DNA of 64,000 nt, taken from contig NC_045141.1 of assembly GCF_008831285.2 (NCBI RefSeq), forward strand, positions 21,200,848-21,264,847, written 5' to 3'. Within the stretch, counting starts at the first letter, position 1. Each line of letters begins with the position of its first letter. The DNA is from Nymphaea colorata. Taxonomy: Eukaryota; Streptophyta; Magnoliopsida; Nymphaeales; Nymphaeaceae. This document shows, one piece after another, positions 1-13,239 of this stretch. Below the pieces are notes generated by a model. The model was not told the origin of the DNA. It saw nothing but the letters and a program-made list of their open reading frames with translations, and did not search any database. A program made the position numbers and the translations under genes.

Positions 1-3000
1 AGAGTGGCAGCTATATGTGCTGCTAATGCTGCAATTCCCTTGAGAGAATCTTGTGTAAAGCAAGAAAAGGAACTCCACCGATATTCTAAGAGGGTGGGCC
101 TGGATGAGAACCATCATGCTCCAAGCATTGTCAAAGTGCAGAATAAGAGACAGGCTGTGCTGAAGGATATCTCTAACATTGCTTGCAAGACCTCATTTAT
201 TAACTGCATTGAGGAAGCCAAAAGTAAGGTAAGACCATAAGAAGTGGAACATACTCGTCTTATTTGGAGTTTCAAGTGTAGTAGCATCTCTAGATTGTGA
301 CTTTCATCGTGAAAGCTTTTAACAATGAAAGGACCAAGCACCTCTAAAGAATGAATACACACACACATCGAGAAACGCATATGTTTTGGTTCCTTTTGTG
401 CCAACCGTAATATCTTTTGTGAAGTTGCCTGGTTGCATTTTCTTTGGTTTTTCTTGTGTCCTGGAAGAAACTGAATGATCGATTATGAATTTATGTATAC
501 TTCAGAAGCCCAAAAGCTGCAAGAATGTTAAGCTGAATACTAGAATAAAAGAGTCAAGTGTGGCTCCTGCCCATGATGAAGAGGTTGCAGATTGTCAAGA
601 GCAGGCGAGACAGAAAAAATTGCAGACTGACGACCTGGCTATCATTGAGCATGAGAAAGTGAAGAAAGTCCCAGAACATACTTCCAAAGATGTTGTTTCC
701 ACTGACAAAGGTCTGATGTGCCATCTCCTTGCTTTCAAAGTTAATATTTAAGAGGGCTGCAGCTGCTCAGTAAAAGAATCACCATAATGTCATGTAAAGC
801 TAGCTTTTTACTTTCTTCAAGGAGAAAGCACTTATATTTATATGTCAGTACCTTCAATTAATCAAGCCATCATTTCAATTTGAAGGAAGATGTATAATAG
901 AAAACCAAGCCCTGAAAAGAAAGTGGATTTCATACCCAAAAATGTTTATAATGCTGAGAGACTTATTCCTTGTCTGTTATTTACTTTCTACATATAGCAT
1001 GTGCTATCCTGTTTTGTAACTGTTTGGCCATGTTGACAAGTATATTGATCTATGTCATGGTTAAAAATATCATTGATATTTCTTATATTTTTTCACCATA
1101 AATAATTAAATCAATGTACATTTTGTTGCCAGACAGACACCTCATTGTGTTTTGAATGGAAGGGGTTTCCCCTTATACAAGGACTTGAATGACATTAGAT
1201 CAGAAATTCCATCAATGGGCAGTCCTTTTGAAAAGTTTTGGTGGGATTACTAATTTTCATTTTCTTTCTATGTTTTAAGTGTTTTCAGTTATTTAGTTCT
1301 ACAAAACTGCATGAGTTTTTTGTATTTTTAGTTAATTGAGATTTCTCTTATATATTTGATGTAATATGTGTGTTTGCGTATACGGGCATCTATGTCACAG
1401 GACTTCTCTTTTCCAATTGGATCTTCTTTTTTCTTTTTATGCATGTTTCATGTGTGTGCCGTCTGGGAATTTTGTGCTCCTCTTCATTTTTCCCTGTTGC
1501 AAATGGATATCTATTTGAATCGCCATTATTATTTCAAATTTTCAATACTTCCTGAAAAGTAAGACATCTGTTAGGTTATTATTTCATGAGCATGAATTAA
1601 CAGGTGGTTTACTGGTTTCAACATAAGCACATGGAACTGCTTACAGTTAGGCAGACATCTGAAGAAGATGTTTCTGACTATAGTACTAAAGCAGCTTAGT
1701 CTTTTTAATCAGGTGATGCTATCAACACTGAAGACATGCATAAAGGGGAAATACTTACCGGTATACACTTTGTAGACATTGATGTGGACCACAAGGATCC
1801 CAAAATGTGCAGCCTTTATGCCTCGGAGATCTATGCTTACTTACAACAGGCTGAGGTGTGTAACTGCGTATGGCCATAAGTCTAGAAAAAATTGCATGGT
1901 GGCTAAATAATGCTTTTCATGGATTTTTGTTCTTCAGATTAATTCCTAAAGTTTTATTTCCTCATTCCTTGTTCTCCTGTAGCTGGACGTTTGCAAATTG
2001 CTTTTTATGCTTGACTAGAACTGCTGTTCAACTATGATATTATTTGCACCAGCTGTCAGCAAGCTGCTGATTTCAGTTTGATCTCAGTGAAATATTCTGG
2101 TTTGAACCTCCATAAGTGTCTTGGTGATAATGTCATGATTTTGAATTTGATTTAGTTTAGGTGAAAAATCAAGATTTGACTTTGATTTAGTTGACTTGAA
2201 GTGAAACTTTAAAAGTTCAACAGTGTAATATTTTCTCAGGAAATAACAAAAGTTACACAACTAAGTGGGATGTAGTTGAAAATATCTAGTTTGTTATGAA
2301 GTCATCTCTCTCTCTCTCCCCCCCCCCCCCCTCCCCACCCCACACAAACTCAGATTCACTTGCACTCAGATCATGACCCTTAATTTGTAGTTTGTACTAA
2401 GAGAACTTCATGTTTTTTTTTTCTTTTCTTTTTCCTTCTTCTTCTTCTTTTTATTTTTTTCCATCTAATTGCATTTGGTCTCTTACTTTCAAATTTTCTC
2501 TTGCACATTCAGTTGAAGAAGAGGCCATTGAAGGATTACATGAATGTGGTACAGTGGGATATTTCGCCAGCTATGCGTGCAATTCTTGTAGACTGGCTTG
2601 TTGAGGTAAGTTTCTATCTTATTGTCTCTTTGTACTCTTACCACGACCTGGAAATTGCTACTATCCGTTCTTCTATTTGGATAAAAGTTACTCACTCTAT
2701 GAACCCTGCCTGTGGAAGAAGTTGCATTTTAAGCCCTTGATTACTTCTAGTTGAGTTTAGTTGATGTAGCAGCTGATAGTTCAGGCACCTGTCTTATCCA
2801 GAATAAATTCATTCACTTTGCAGTTTTTACCTGGTCATTCAGCCCACTTCTGTGGTGCTCTAGACCATTACTTGCAATAGGCATGTCTGACAATCATCAT
2901 TTGGAGCGCATAGTAGATATAACTGGGAGCATACATCTGATCATATTCTATTGTTTGCGGCTCTAGCATGGATATCTTGAACTTCTCCAGTTTGACTCTT

Positions 3001-5538
3001 GAAGTGTTCCATACTGTCCTTTTTAATGTCTTTTCCTTTTGGTCTTTACCATGTGGAACATAAGTTGGTTTGAGTTTATCATATATCTCATTATGTGATC
3101 TCCTTTTTGGTTGCAGGTCTGTGAAGAATATAGACTTGTTCCGGATACTCTTTTCCTCACAGTCTGCTACATTGATAGGTTCCTCTCTGGGAAACCAGTT
3201 GAAAGAAAGATGCTACAGCTAGTCGGGATTACCTGCATGCTCATTGCATCGTTAGTGCTTCTCAATCAGATTTTATTCTTTCTTAACATTTTGTGCAGTA
3301 GCCTGTTATGCCAAGGCATCCACCTTTGAAAAAGAGATCTTATAGTATTGTTTTTTGAAGCTATGGAAGTGGTTGAAGGTTTCTATATTTTGATTTTATG
3401 AGTGCATGTACATGCATATAGAATTTTATAGGGAAGGATTCATTATGGTCCACGAGGGTGCATTCGTAAACAGTACTATTGCGACAAGCCACTTTGGATG
3501 GTTACATCTGTATATTTAGCAATGTCTGTGTTTGTTCATGTTGGACTTTGATCTATACATCATTTAACTAGATTTTTTCTACTTAAGTTTCTATTTTCTT
3601 GTTTAAAATTGAAAAAAAAAAAAAATCTCTCAGGAATGAAAATATGACCCTTATTCTAAAATTTCCATTAATGTCATTATTTATTATCTCAACGATTTAA
3701 GTCTCCTTTCTTTTTCTTCTTTTCATACTTCTTCTCTCCCCTAAGTTGGGGAAGATGAGAATTTCCATTATCATCTTCATGCGAGGTCCAGTATTAAAAG
3801 ATATAAACTGCAATCCACTTGGTTATGTGTTATTTCTCACTAAGCTAGCACAGAAAAAAATATGGGTTTTTGTCTTCGTGGGATGGAAAGGTGGCATTTA
3901 GTTACTACAAGAAAAACATGATATTTGCTTCAGATGGAGAAAGCAGTCCTGCTAAGTCTATTTGTTCATTATGCTCCACAAATATATTCACTGTAGCTTG
4001 CTTAGCAGTGGTAACTATTTATGTATTTTGTTAGCCTTCATGATTTTTACATTCAATACACACATTTCCTTCTCATGCTATGGTTAATCATAGTGATTAA
4101 TGGTTTTGCTATCTACTTGTATGGTGTCCAGGAAGTATGAGGAGATTTGTTCACCTCGTGTGGAGGACTTTTGCTTGATTACAGATAATACATACAATAA
4201 GCAACAGGTATTCTCACTTTTTTTGATAAACATGTTTATTTTTCACAATTCAATGATGTCGCGCATCTGAGCAGCACATGAGAAACTTTGGCACATGCAA
4301 GGCCATCCAGAGACAGCCTGCCACAGTGTGAAGATTCCTGCTATACAATTAATAGAATTCAGCCATAAAAAATACTACTAGTATTGTATGAGATATGGAC
4401 CCTTTGAGTTAAGAGAACATCACAATTTTCCATGGACTAGGAAATGTTTTCCTTTGGATAGGATAAGGATGCGTGTAGTAGCTTAGCAACATGAGGTTCC
4501 ATAATGTATAGTTGTGTCAAGTTGCGGGCTTCCACCAAGCTAAGCTGGAATATGGGACATCCAAGGGTTTTTTCTGATTCTTATGCAAAATGTATCAGGT
4601 CTTAAAGATGGAGGCTGATGTTTTAAATCATCTTCACTTTGAGCTGGCCACACCAACTACAAAAACCTTTCTTAGGTCAGTTATCTTTTTATATTGAATG
4701 ATGAATATCTCAATCTTGTTTGGTTTATGTACTGAAAGTATCAATTTCTGGAATTTGGTCTGTTGTTTTTTGTTCTGTATTCAGGAGGTTTTTGAGAGCA
4801 GCACAAGCTTCCTCCAAGGTACGAATAACTTGAATTAGTGAGGCTAATCTACTACAAATCCAGTTAACTGAAAGTTGATATCCTTGGTTCAGATGGATCG
4901 CATATATGAACTGGAATTCTTGGCAAATTATCTAGCAGAGCTTACATTACTTGACTATGATTTCCTGAAGTTCGTTCCTTCTCTTGTAGCAGCATCTGCC
5001 CTATTCCTTGCAAAATGGACATTGGACCAACTGTCGCACCCTTGGGTCTCTTTCTTCAAATTTCTCTCTTTGTCTCTTTCTTTTGATATAATATTGTCCA
5101 AATCATGAGTGTAACTTGTTCTTTTTGTGTTTTATATGTTGTACAGAATCCAACCCTTGAGCATTACACATATTATAAGGCATCAGATCTAAAAGATGTA
5201 GTGTTTGAAATTCATCGTTTGCAGTTTGATGTTAAGGATGTGGCTGGAAATGTGTCTCTCAAAGCAATAAGAGAGAAATATAGCCAACAAAAGGTACCTA
5301 TTTCTAGTTTTGTTATGAGATGCCGAACAAGCAGGTGGTGGTTACTAATTTATAAAATTGATTGTTCGGCCTCCACCTGTATTTTGTTGGAATAATCCTT
5401 TTTCTATTCAGATAATAACTTTACGATTGGTTGACAAGTTTGTTCATTGTTTCTGAGGGATTTTTTCCATCATGATTGCAGTTCAAGTCTGTAGCTGCTT
5501 TGCCATTCCCAAAGCCACTTGAGGAACTCTTCCAGTGA
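1..5538 (+). CDS. CYCA2: A2-type mitotic cyclin (5' partial)
   Basis: A-type cyclins bind and activate CDKA/CDKB in S and G2/M in the nucleus. Eleven visible exons: 1-228, 506-710, 1713-1855, 2513-2605, 3117-3250, 4132-4207, 4599-4675, 4785-4818, 4893-5045, 5147-5293, 5482-5538. All junctions are GT-AG, the frame closes through every intron, and 448 residues plus TGA are visible. The cyclin box opens near visible residue 180 (CSLYASEIY), with the A-type hallmark [12 protein letters not shown] near 213 and [13 protein letters not shown] after it. The C-terminal cyclin fold contains [20 protein letters not shown] and [13 protein letters not shown], and the protein ends PLEELFQ. These match the CYCA2 subgroup rather than A1 or A3. 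The start codon and first exon lie left of the window. A destruction-box-like stretch is encoded at 148-177 but with Gln where the canonical Arg is expected. Subfamily assignment is from remembered family sequence. Confidence 0.93.
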
Positions 5539-6492
5539 TATGACTAACTGCAGAAATGTGCAAGATGGTTACAGCATTGTGACCTCTGGACCTTAGGCTG
5601 GCTGTTCGCAATTCAGTAGCATCGCTGTGTTTTCTGCATTCCGCATTTGTCTGAGGAAATGGGCATTGTCAATAGAAATTGTGTCCTAGCACCCGTCTTT
5701 TTATCATAGACTGGTCCATGACTCATGGACCATGACTGAAGATATGCTGGAGATATCAGCCTTCCTCTGTGAATTATTTGACTAACTTAGTCAAGCTTCT
5801 ACAACATTATCATTTTTTCGGAGGCCTGATAATGGAGCCACTCAGTTCTATTGGAGGCTTTTCCTTGTAAGCAATCTGTATGTATTAACTGTTTAACTTG
5901 TAATCTCTTTTCTTTCTCATTTCTGTTCTGAAATAGTTGTGATAATCCATGAAGGAAAAATGAAGCTTGTTTCTTTTTATGATTCTGCAAGAATAACTGT
6001 CTTCTGAACTAATGCTTAATAATAATACTTCACTTGCTGTTTCGATTTTCCATTTAGCTTTGCTTTTCTTCTCTACCATGGCAACAGGATCCAAATAACC
6101 TTCTTGTGTCATGCCAGTTGAAGCATTTACGACAATCGAGGCCAACTTTTTAACATTTAGGCTGGACACCACCTTTCAGATTTTGAACTGTGTGTTGTTT
6201 AAGTTCAAAGAAAAGAGGCAGAACAAAACAGTTCAACCAGTTCATTTACCTGCCAATTGCCACAATTTTCCTCCAAAAAAGTGGCAGTACCTACGCACGG
6301 TTTACCTGCTAGGCTGCTACCAATTTATTTTCTCGGAACTGATAGCTTGAATGCTTTATTCACTAGGTGTTTGTTGTGCATTCACTTTCCTCTTACCAAT
6401 TAAGTTTGTATTTGGTCTGAATTTCCTTTGTATCTGTTGCAGATAATAAATTGTCATGTTTGGGTTCAAACTATGTAATCTGCTGGAAATAA

Positions 6493-6605
6493 GGGTTGTT
6501 TGGCAACAATAAAGATGTTACTATTCTCTATGTATCTGCCCCTGAAATTGAGGGCAGGTTCAGGCAGGTACATGGAACAGTAACATACCGTTGGCAAATG
6601 GGCCC
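6493..6605. mobile_element. Short foldback (hAT-type MITE-like) element
   Basis: The left arm (GTTTGGCAAC then ATGTTACTATTC then ATGTATCTGCC) is an imperfect reverse complement of the right arm (GGCAGGTACATGGAACAGTAACAT then GTTGGCAAAT), giving arms of about 45 bases around a very short loop. The outer GGGTTGTTTGGCAAC/GGGCCCATTTGCCAAC ends resemble those common in non-autonomous hAT elements. No coding capacity. I could not define a clean 8-bp target duplication. A similar foldback sits at 42,048-42,149. Confidence 0.45.
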
Positions 6606-6923
6606 CCAAAGGCATTGGTCTTTGTATCTTAATACATCTACATGCATGCCGCCGGACTGATCTCTCTCTCTCTCTCTCACACACACACATTAGCTGGTAT
6701 ATCCTAGTTTGACCCAAGCACTTTCACTTTATGCTTTTGCATTTTTTTTTGCAAACAAGTAACGGCAAAAGATCCAGCTTTTTTCAAAGAATATTGAAGC
6801 CAAAGCATGAATTGTAAGAAATAAGCAATGAGCTTGACTTTGGATTTGATACCATTTACTGTATATGTGCAACAAGAACACGCCAACTGAAATGTAACTA
6901 ACAATCGAAATGTGTGCGGCTGT

Positions 6924-6958
<35 letters not shown>

Positions 6959-7798
6959 CAATTATGAGCTTTATTTCGATCAGGTTGGGTGTAAATGAGC
7001 ATAAGTGACCATATGAGCAAGTTATGACTTATGGTTCAAATTCCATGGGTATATGGAAATAAAACTTCCAACAGTACTCAGTAGCCTGAGGGTTGGGCAA
7101 ACCTGGGTTCAGAATTAAGTTGACAGATTTCTTTGTACACCAGAATAAAGCATCTTTGGCTTATTAGCATCCCGTTGTGGGCATGACATAGAAGATGCAC
7201 AACCAGGCTTTTCTTCTGTTCGGTCCCTTCTTGGTAGCTTTTAAAGTCAAGTAAGATGACTAGTTCCATATGATAAAGTGACGCAGGCCCTTGCCCAAGC
7301 CAAAGCCCGCCTCAACTGGGCCACCGCTATCTTAGATCTATGTCACCCTTAATTACCAACTTTCTTATCATAAAAAGTTTTAGGCTTTTAACTGCACCTG
7401 ATTCACGTTGTTGACAACTTAATAAGCCCATTGAATATTCTGGTCCTTGAAGATTAGATGCCAAAAAGCCTCATCCACTTCGGACATGGTTCTGAGTGGC
7501 CGGAATCTGAACTTCCTTTGAGCCATAAAAGAGGTCTGTGTGGAATGCGTTCAATGGAACACAAACTTGAGTTTACTGCAACGCGTTTAGCATATGTGCG
7601 TGTGTGCGTGTCCAAAGAACCATATGCAGCTAATATGAATAATCTTAAGTCGATCATCGGTGGCATCAACTCGGCCATTTGATTTTACTTTAATCTAATA
7701 GTGGAGCGATTTTAAAATTTAAACGGACATGACTTGCTGCATTTTAGCATACTTTGCGTTCCATTTCGTGCATGGCACCTAATCCCCTGTGATCATGT

Positions 7799-7799
7799 A

Positions 7800-7879
<80 letters not shown>

Positions 7880-7889
7880 CTGTGTGTGT
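7799..7889. repeat. (TA)n microsatellite with (TG)n tail
   Basis: About 80 bases of nearly pure TA with two TATACATA interruptions, followed by a short TG run. It lies just left of the first bHLH duplication unit. Confidence 0.95.
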
Positions 7890-8629
7890 GAGTACTAGTC
7901 CCAAAATGTGACTAGTTTTTCCTGCTCCTTTCTCTTCCAAACTCTCTTGTTTTTTCTCCTTATTTTTCCTTCTACAACCATGCACATATTGTTTTCCTTT
8001 TATCTTCATTAAAGGATTAGTAATTTGAAAAGCATGTAAATGAGGATTTGTTTGGGCTACTCCTAAGGCTCCATCATAAATAATATGCATGTTTAGATCC
8101 AAATTAAAGTTTTAAAATGATCAAATATTGAAATAGTGATAGGAAATGAACTAGCAGACAAAGATGACCTTATTAACATTGAAATATAGAAATGTTACTC
8201 AGCACCAAACAATACTGATATAGTGATATTTGAACCTCACAAATATGAGAAGAAACAAGTTGCGAGTGCTGAGGGATGGTTAATTATGGCCTTATGAAAA
8301 CTCTCTCTCTCTCTTAAATCCAGTTGCTGCAAATATGGCTTTCAGAACTGAAACTTCTTGGAATCTTACGAGGATTAATATCATGAGATGCATCAAACTA
8401 AGACAAAATAGTTTATTTCATGGTGGATCAGTGAAGTTCTACTGCAGCTGCGCTCCGGTGCTACAATTCTTGGCTACTAAAATCATCCAACCAAAAGTGC
8501 TCAGACAACAGAACTATAAATGAAAATTAAAAACATGTCATAGGAAAGAAACACCAAACACGAGGAACAGAAATCAGTATTCGCGTTAGAAAGGTGATGG
8601 TGGGGCTTCTGACTGAAGAACCATCTGCG

Positions 8630-10682
8630 CTAGATCCTTGAAGTGAACCTTGGGTAGCTCCTGTCGACACCTTCTATGAGCTTGTTGGCAATTGCACTCG
8701 CATAAACACATGAGCCTTCACAGATCTGCATTCAAAAGGCTTTCGGCAGTTTATTAATCCAAATTCCACATAAAGAGAAAGTGATCTCGTATGCGCAGCA
8801 AGCATACCAATGGAGAATTTTGTTTTTTAAAGAAAAGAACACGAATTGGTGCCCTGTCAGAAGGGAATGCTAAAAACCACTCGCACTTCAAAATCTACCT
8901 GACGTACGTTAGGGAAAAATAGTGTTGAGATGTAATAATATTCAGTCATCCTTCTACGTTTATAATTAGAAAAACGCATCTATTATCTATATGGTCGGGA
9001 AAGAGAGAGAAAAAGAGAGATGCATCAACTCTCGTACGTGCAATTGTAAATTAATAATCCATAACAGCAAACGAAGCAAAAAGAAACGGTAGCTGAAGAA
9101 CAGCAATGGCATGTCTTCTTCCTCAATCATCCTTTCATTCATGCATGCCTGCGTGAAGACTCAAATATGGTCATGTGCAAGCGAATGGAAAGCAAAGTAC
9201 CTTGGTATTAAACAAGAAGATGTTATGATCGCCGAAGTTCGCGCCATTGGCGTGAAGGATCTCAAGCTGAAGGTCCTCAAGAATCTTGGAGACGAAAAGC
9301 AGGCAGTTTTTCTTCTTCCTCTGCGTAAGCTTGATAGTGACTTCATCATCAACGATCCTTACATCGACCCATGTGCCTTCTTTGGAGGTCCTTTGCAGCC
9401 ATGAACTCCTCAGCGACCCGCTGAACGTCTGTTCTCTCTCCGCCCTGACAGCAGCGGCAGCGTCCATGCCATGGGGAGGCTTGTTTTGAGTGGAGACCTC
9501 CACTTCTGTGGCCGCTGGGTCCTCTTCCCCATGCTTCTGCCTCTTTTGCCTCCCCCCCGCTTGCCTCTTCTTCTCCACTAGTATTTTGAGCTCCTCAACT
9601 GTCCTCAGCAGCTCTTTGATGTAGTCAATTGCATCACCCACGACCGAAGCCCTGTCAGTCTGCACCATAATAAGGACAGCAGTTCCTTACCAGCAAAAGC
9701 AAGGACATCTCCAAAGTAAAGCACCAGAGAGAGGGAGCGAGGGAGAGAGAGTGTGTCAGCGAACCTTGGTTGGGTTAGGGACCAGGGACCTGAGTGCCTT
9801 GTACTTTTCATTCAACGACTCTCTCCTTTGCTTCTCAGTAGCAAAATGGTGGTTCCCTCTCGCCTCCCCCTTGCCCATCCCACACATCTCCCTTCTGAAA
9901 TCCAGCACCGAGTTCCCATACTGCCTGCAGCCACCAATATCCCCTTCCTGAAGCATCCCACTTCCTCCTGTATCCTTCTCATCCAAGCCAAGGTATGGCC
10001 CAGATTGCGAATTGGGGAGGTGGTAATTCTGAGGAAGTGACTGAAACAAGTCCCTCAACAACGGTGGATTAGGTGGGAAGTTCAATTGGAGTGGATCGTA
10101 CAGGACTGAAGATGCTGAATTTGCATCATTTCCACCAATTTCAGTATAGATGTCAAGTGAATTAGGGAAGCCTGAAATTGCCTTCTTATTGATGCCGTTG
10201 AAAGGGAGAGTGGAAGTGGTGGGAAGCACTGTGGGGACAGAACATCTGGGTAGTTGCAGAAAGTTTAGAAGGTCTGGTGCAGCTAAGGAAGAGTTCAAAC
10301 TGTATGTGGTATTCAAGCTTTGCTGCTGCTGGAATACCATGTCATGCATTTCACCGGTCTCCCAGTTCTGGAGCACTGATGGCGGTGGCGGCAGCACTGT
10401 CGTAGCGAAGTGGTGGTGCTCTAGTTGAGAGTGACTTGCTTGAAGAGCTTCTTGGATGATCTGGGTGTTGAACTCTGGATCAAGCTCAAAGCGGAGCTGG
10501 TTCTGGAGCTCAATTCCCATTGATTCCTGTGCGGGGTTGTTCTGGTCCTCAAAGGTGAAGTTTTGATCTAGACCTGCTGCCGCCGTCCCCATGGTGCAGT
10601 TGCTTGCAGCTACAATGGAGCCATCTAGTTCTGTTTGCATGGATTGATGGGCAGCATCAAAGTAACTATTTTCATCATACAT
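8630..10682 (-). CDS. bHLH transcription factor, bHLH10/89/91 (EAT1/TIP2) clade, copy 1
   Basis: Three exons on the minus strand: 10,682-9,765, 9,659-9,201 and 8,725-8,630; GT-AG junctions, phase 0, 490 aa. The start MYDENSYFDAA matches the MYEE-type N-terminus of Arabidopsis bHLH91. The N-terminal half is acidic and Asn/Gln-rich, with conserved PDLLNFLQLPR and YDPLQLNFPPNPPLL. The bHLH spans the exon 1/2 junction: basic HHFATEKQRRESLN, loop LVPNPTK, helix 2 TDRASVVGDAIDYIKELLR. The C-terminus is an ACT-like fold (WVDVRIVDDEVTIKL, KNCLLFVSKILEDL, FLFNTK), ending in ICEGSCVYASAIANKLIEGVDR. In Arabidopsis and rice this clade acts in the tapetum nucleus with DYT1/TDR-type partners to control pollen development; that role is inferred here from the family. 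An upstream leader intron (acceptor near 10,721) and a TATA at 11,207 are likely. The gene is intact and has a tandem sister at 18,416-20,489. Confidence 0.93.
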
Positions 10683-11206
10683 TCTGGACGGTGATGTTTC
10701 CTTGACTTCGCTGTTTTGGCTGCATCAGACAGAATCAGTGAGGACTGTCGATCATCATCTCATTCTGTTTTAACTATTTCGTGGTGAATCACAACTTCCA
10801 AAAAAAAAAAAAAAGCAAATTAAGAATTGGCGTCATCGGTAGAGGCCGCTAACCTTCTCAGCTTCTTGCAGAATTTTTAACCTTTTCCAGACCAGAAGTT
10901 CTGGTGGCTGATTGTATCAGGTTGGAGCTGTTAGGGAAGAAATTCTTGAACAAAGCACCAAGTTTAGAAGCTTGGTGATTATAATTGGGGTTCTATCGTC
11001 AGATAAAGACGCGATCTTGGTGGATGGTCGCAAGACTCAGGGAGTAAAATTACCAAGAAATGGAAACAGAAGACGGCTTTCTGCAAATTTTCTCCTCCAT
11101 GATTCTCGTTGACCTGATCTCTTCCCTTTTTCCTGCGAGGAAAGAGGGACTAGTACTCAGAAAAGCACCGCCTCATACCTTCAAGGTCTACGAAAACTAA
11201 AAGCGC

Positions 11207-11216
11207 TGTATATAAC
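11207..11216 (-). promoter_or_regulatory. TATA box of bHLH copy 1
   Basis: Read on the minus strand: ACAGTTATATACAGCGC, about 525 bases upstream of the ATG. The second copy keeps the element and its surroundings (GGGGAAGACAGTTATATA) at 21,019-21,026. The stretch between it and the ATG looks like a 5' leader with one intron: donor after CTGAGAAG near 10,855, acceptor TGATGCAG near 10,721. Both sites have counterparts in copy 2. Inferred from conservation only. Confidence 0.5.
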
Positions 11217-12872
11217 TGTCTTCCCCTCTGGGACTTTAGGCCAGAAAAAGTTGGTTTTGAATGAACTGAACTGAACGAACTAAATTCTCAAGGAAATGAA
11301 ACAACTAAGCAAAGACCAATCAGAATAATCAGGAACACCCCCGAATACAAGCAACAGATGATGGAGTTTTAAGAAACTTTCAAACTGATATGCCGGATGA
11401 AACTTTAAAATGGAAGACTGTTATTTCTGGATGAAAGAGAAGATGGGGATAGGTACTGAAGTACTACTGCCTATGACAAGGTTTTGATGGCTACACTGAT
11501 AAGCAAGGGGAATGGACTCAGGAAGAAGTGAGCAAATGACATGTATATCTTTTGCAGTCAGGCAGACAGAAGGAAGTAATTGGAAGGAATTGGATGAGAG
11601 TAAGAGAAGGTGAGGAACTGAACAGTATGGAAGAAAAGGAAAAAGTGGGTTACTTTTTGTAGGTTTGAGGAAGCAGGGAAGCGATATGTGGGTCCCCAAA
11701 GTTGGTCCCTTTCAAGCTTCCGCTAGAGCAGTTGTTACTGAGATTCCATAACTTGGGGTCCACATATATCTCCGTATTCTGATACAGGCGCGTGATGAAC
11801 TCTGAGAGAGAGAGAGAGAGAGATTTAATAGGACTGTATAAAACCCTCTGTTGACAAAGTGCAGAAATGAAGCATCTTTGCTATCCATGTTGCTTTGTTT
11901 GGTAGGTGGTTGTTTTAGGAGCCCAATTTCGAGATGGAGAAAGAAAATGGAGATAACAGATGATAAAAATGAATGGGCTTGTGGGAATAGCTAAAAATGG
12001 ATAAACTCCTATCTTAGTTTTCAAATCTATGCTCTCAGGGCATGCATGCAATCTCATTGTTCAAATTTGAGTAAAAGGCATTAAATATGAAAAATAAATG
12101 TGTGGAGTTCAAAACAGTACAAGAAATTAAATGCGTAGAAATCTTTTCCTCAGAAGCTCAGCCTTCTTAATGGCTAATACTGGCCTAAGAAGTTATGAGG
12201 ACAGCATCATCAGAAAACTTAAACTGCCAACTGGCAGAGTTGGAACTTAATCCAAGGCTTTTAAGTACTTAAGAAGCTTTACAGTTTACAAGCTCAAGCT
12301 GAGATACGGTATCAGGAGAAAATCAAGCCTGATTAATAAATTATAAAGTTCTATGATCCAGCATTTGTCCAAGTGCCTGATGCTGCATGATTAGATTTTC
12401 CTGCTTCTGCTGGAAGCCGAAAAGGAAAAAGAGTACATTTCCGGTTAAGATGCCAAGCCGCAGAGACAGGGCCGGTGCTGTAAAAATCAGGCAGAATCGG
12501 CCTGCTTTCAGTGTCATTGGCAGTAGGTCAGATTCCATTATTTGGGAAAGGGAAAAAAAACTTACTCAGCCGATTTACGCTTGAATCTGCTGAATGTTAA
12601 AGTTTTCTTTTCTGATTTTTCCTTCTTCAATATTCTAGTTTTTAAAGAATCTCATCGAGAAACCATTCTGACTCCAATGCTATTCAGCAGATTCTTTGAA
12701 TTTTCTGCTGATTGATTCGATTCAGAAACCTATTTCATGTATTACATGCATAAATTAACTACCATAAAACGAAGCACCACACGCAAAGAAATGCAAGGAC
12801 CTTCTTATATACAGTATTTGTTTCAATGCATCTTTCTATTTCACCCCCCCTCTCTCTCTCTCTCTCTCTCTC

Positions 12873-12931
<59 letters not shown>

Positions 12932-13239
12932 TTGTTGTACTTTTGCTTGGCATGCACGCATAGCTGGCCTGCAAACTAACAAAATGAGGCCGTTTTTTAA
13001 CCAGTGAAAGGGGTGAAAACCGCCAGAGGAGTCTGTTTTGATTGGGTAGGGTCACATAAAGTTGATGACCAATAAAGAAATTATTATTTAATACAAATCC
13101 TGATAGTGTCTGTTAGCTTCTTCTTGACTCTTGACTAACTATCCCTACTTAACTTCCTCCGCCATTATATTGTTCATCCCATGCTAATTTTATTTTTGGC
13201 TTTGGTCAATTAGTCCCCCTTAAAAACAGCCAGTCCCGC
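11217..13239. other. Upstream flank of bHLH copy 1, no gene
   Basis: Non-coding, and mostly alignable by eye to about 21,030-23,335 in unit 2. It includes a short (GA)n at 11,805-11,822 that is also present in unit 2 (21,673-21,690), and the compound CT/AT microsatellite. No reading frame is maintained between the two copies. Confidence 0.6.
12851..12927. repeat. Compound (CT)n-(AT)n microsatellite
   Basis: A poly-C run, then (CT)11, then about 26 AT repeats. An (AT)n tract occupies the equivalent place in duplication unit 2 (22,965-23,058) but is much longer there and lacks the CT part. Confidence 0.95.

Larger units (their letters stand above)
5539..8019. other. Intergenic between convergent cyclin and bHLH genes
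   Basis: This holds the cyclin 3'UTR (candidate AATAAA near 6,445), a short foldback element at 6,493-6,605, small CT/CA and GA microsatellites (6,661-6,690 and 6,928-6,956) and a long AT tract at 7,799-7,879. Both genes point into it, so it should be mainly 3' flank. I see no supported coding exon; the short reading frames in both strands lack codon structure or family resemblance. Confidence 0.6.

Noticed and set aside
1368-1562. Overlapping small frames in cyclin intron 2
   Set aside because: They lie between well-supported cyclin exons with matching phases; intron sequence.
9111-9404. Plus-strand frame over the bHLH exon, and its equivalent at 18,937-19,200
   Set aside because: Antisense shadow of bHLH exon 2; conservation follows the real coding strand.
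10840-10920. Possible 5' coding exon of bHLH copy 1 reading QPPELLVWKRLKILQEAEK
   Set aside because: The same frame is broken by a 1-base indel and a stop in copy 2, and its splice phase does not join the downstream frame; treated as 5' leader.
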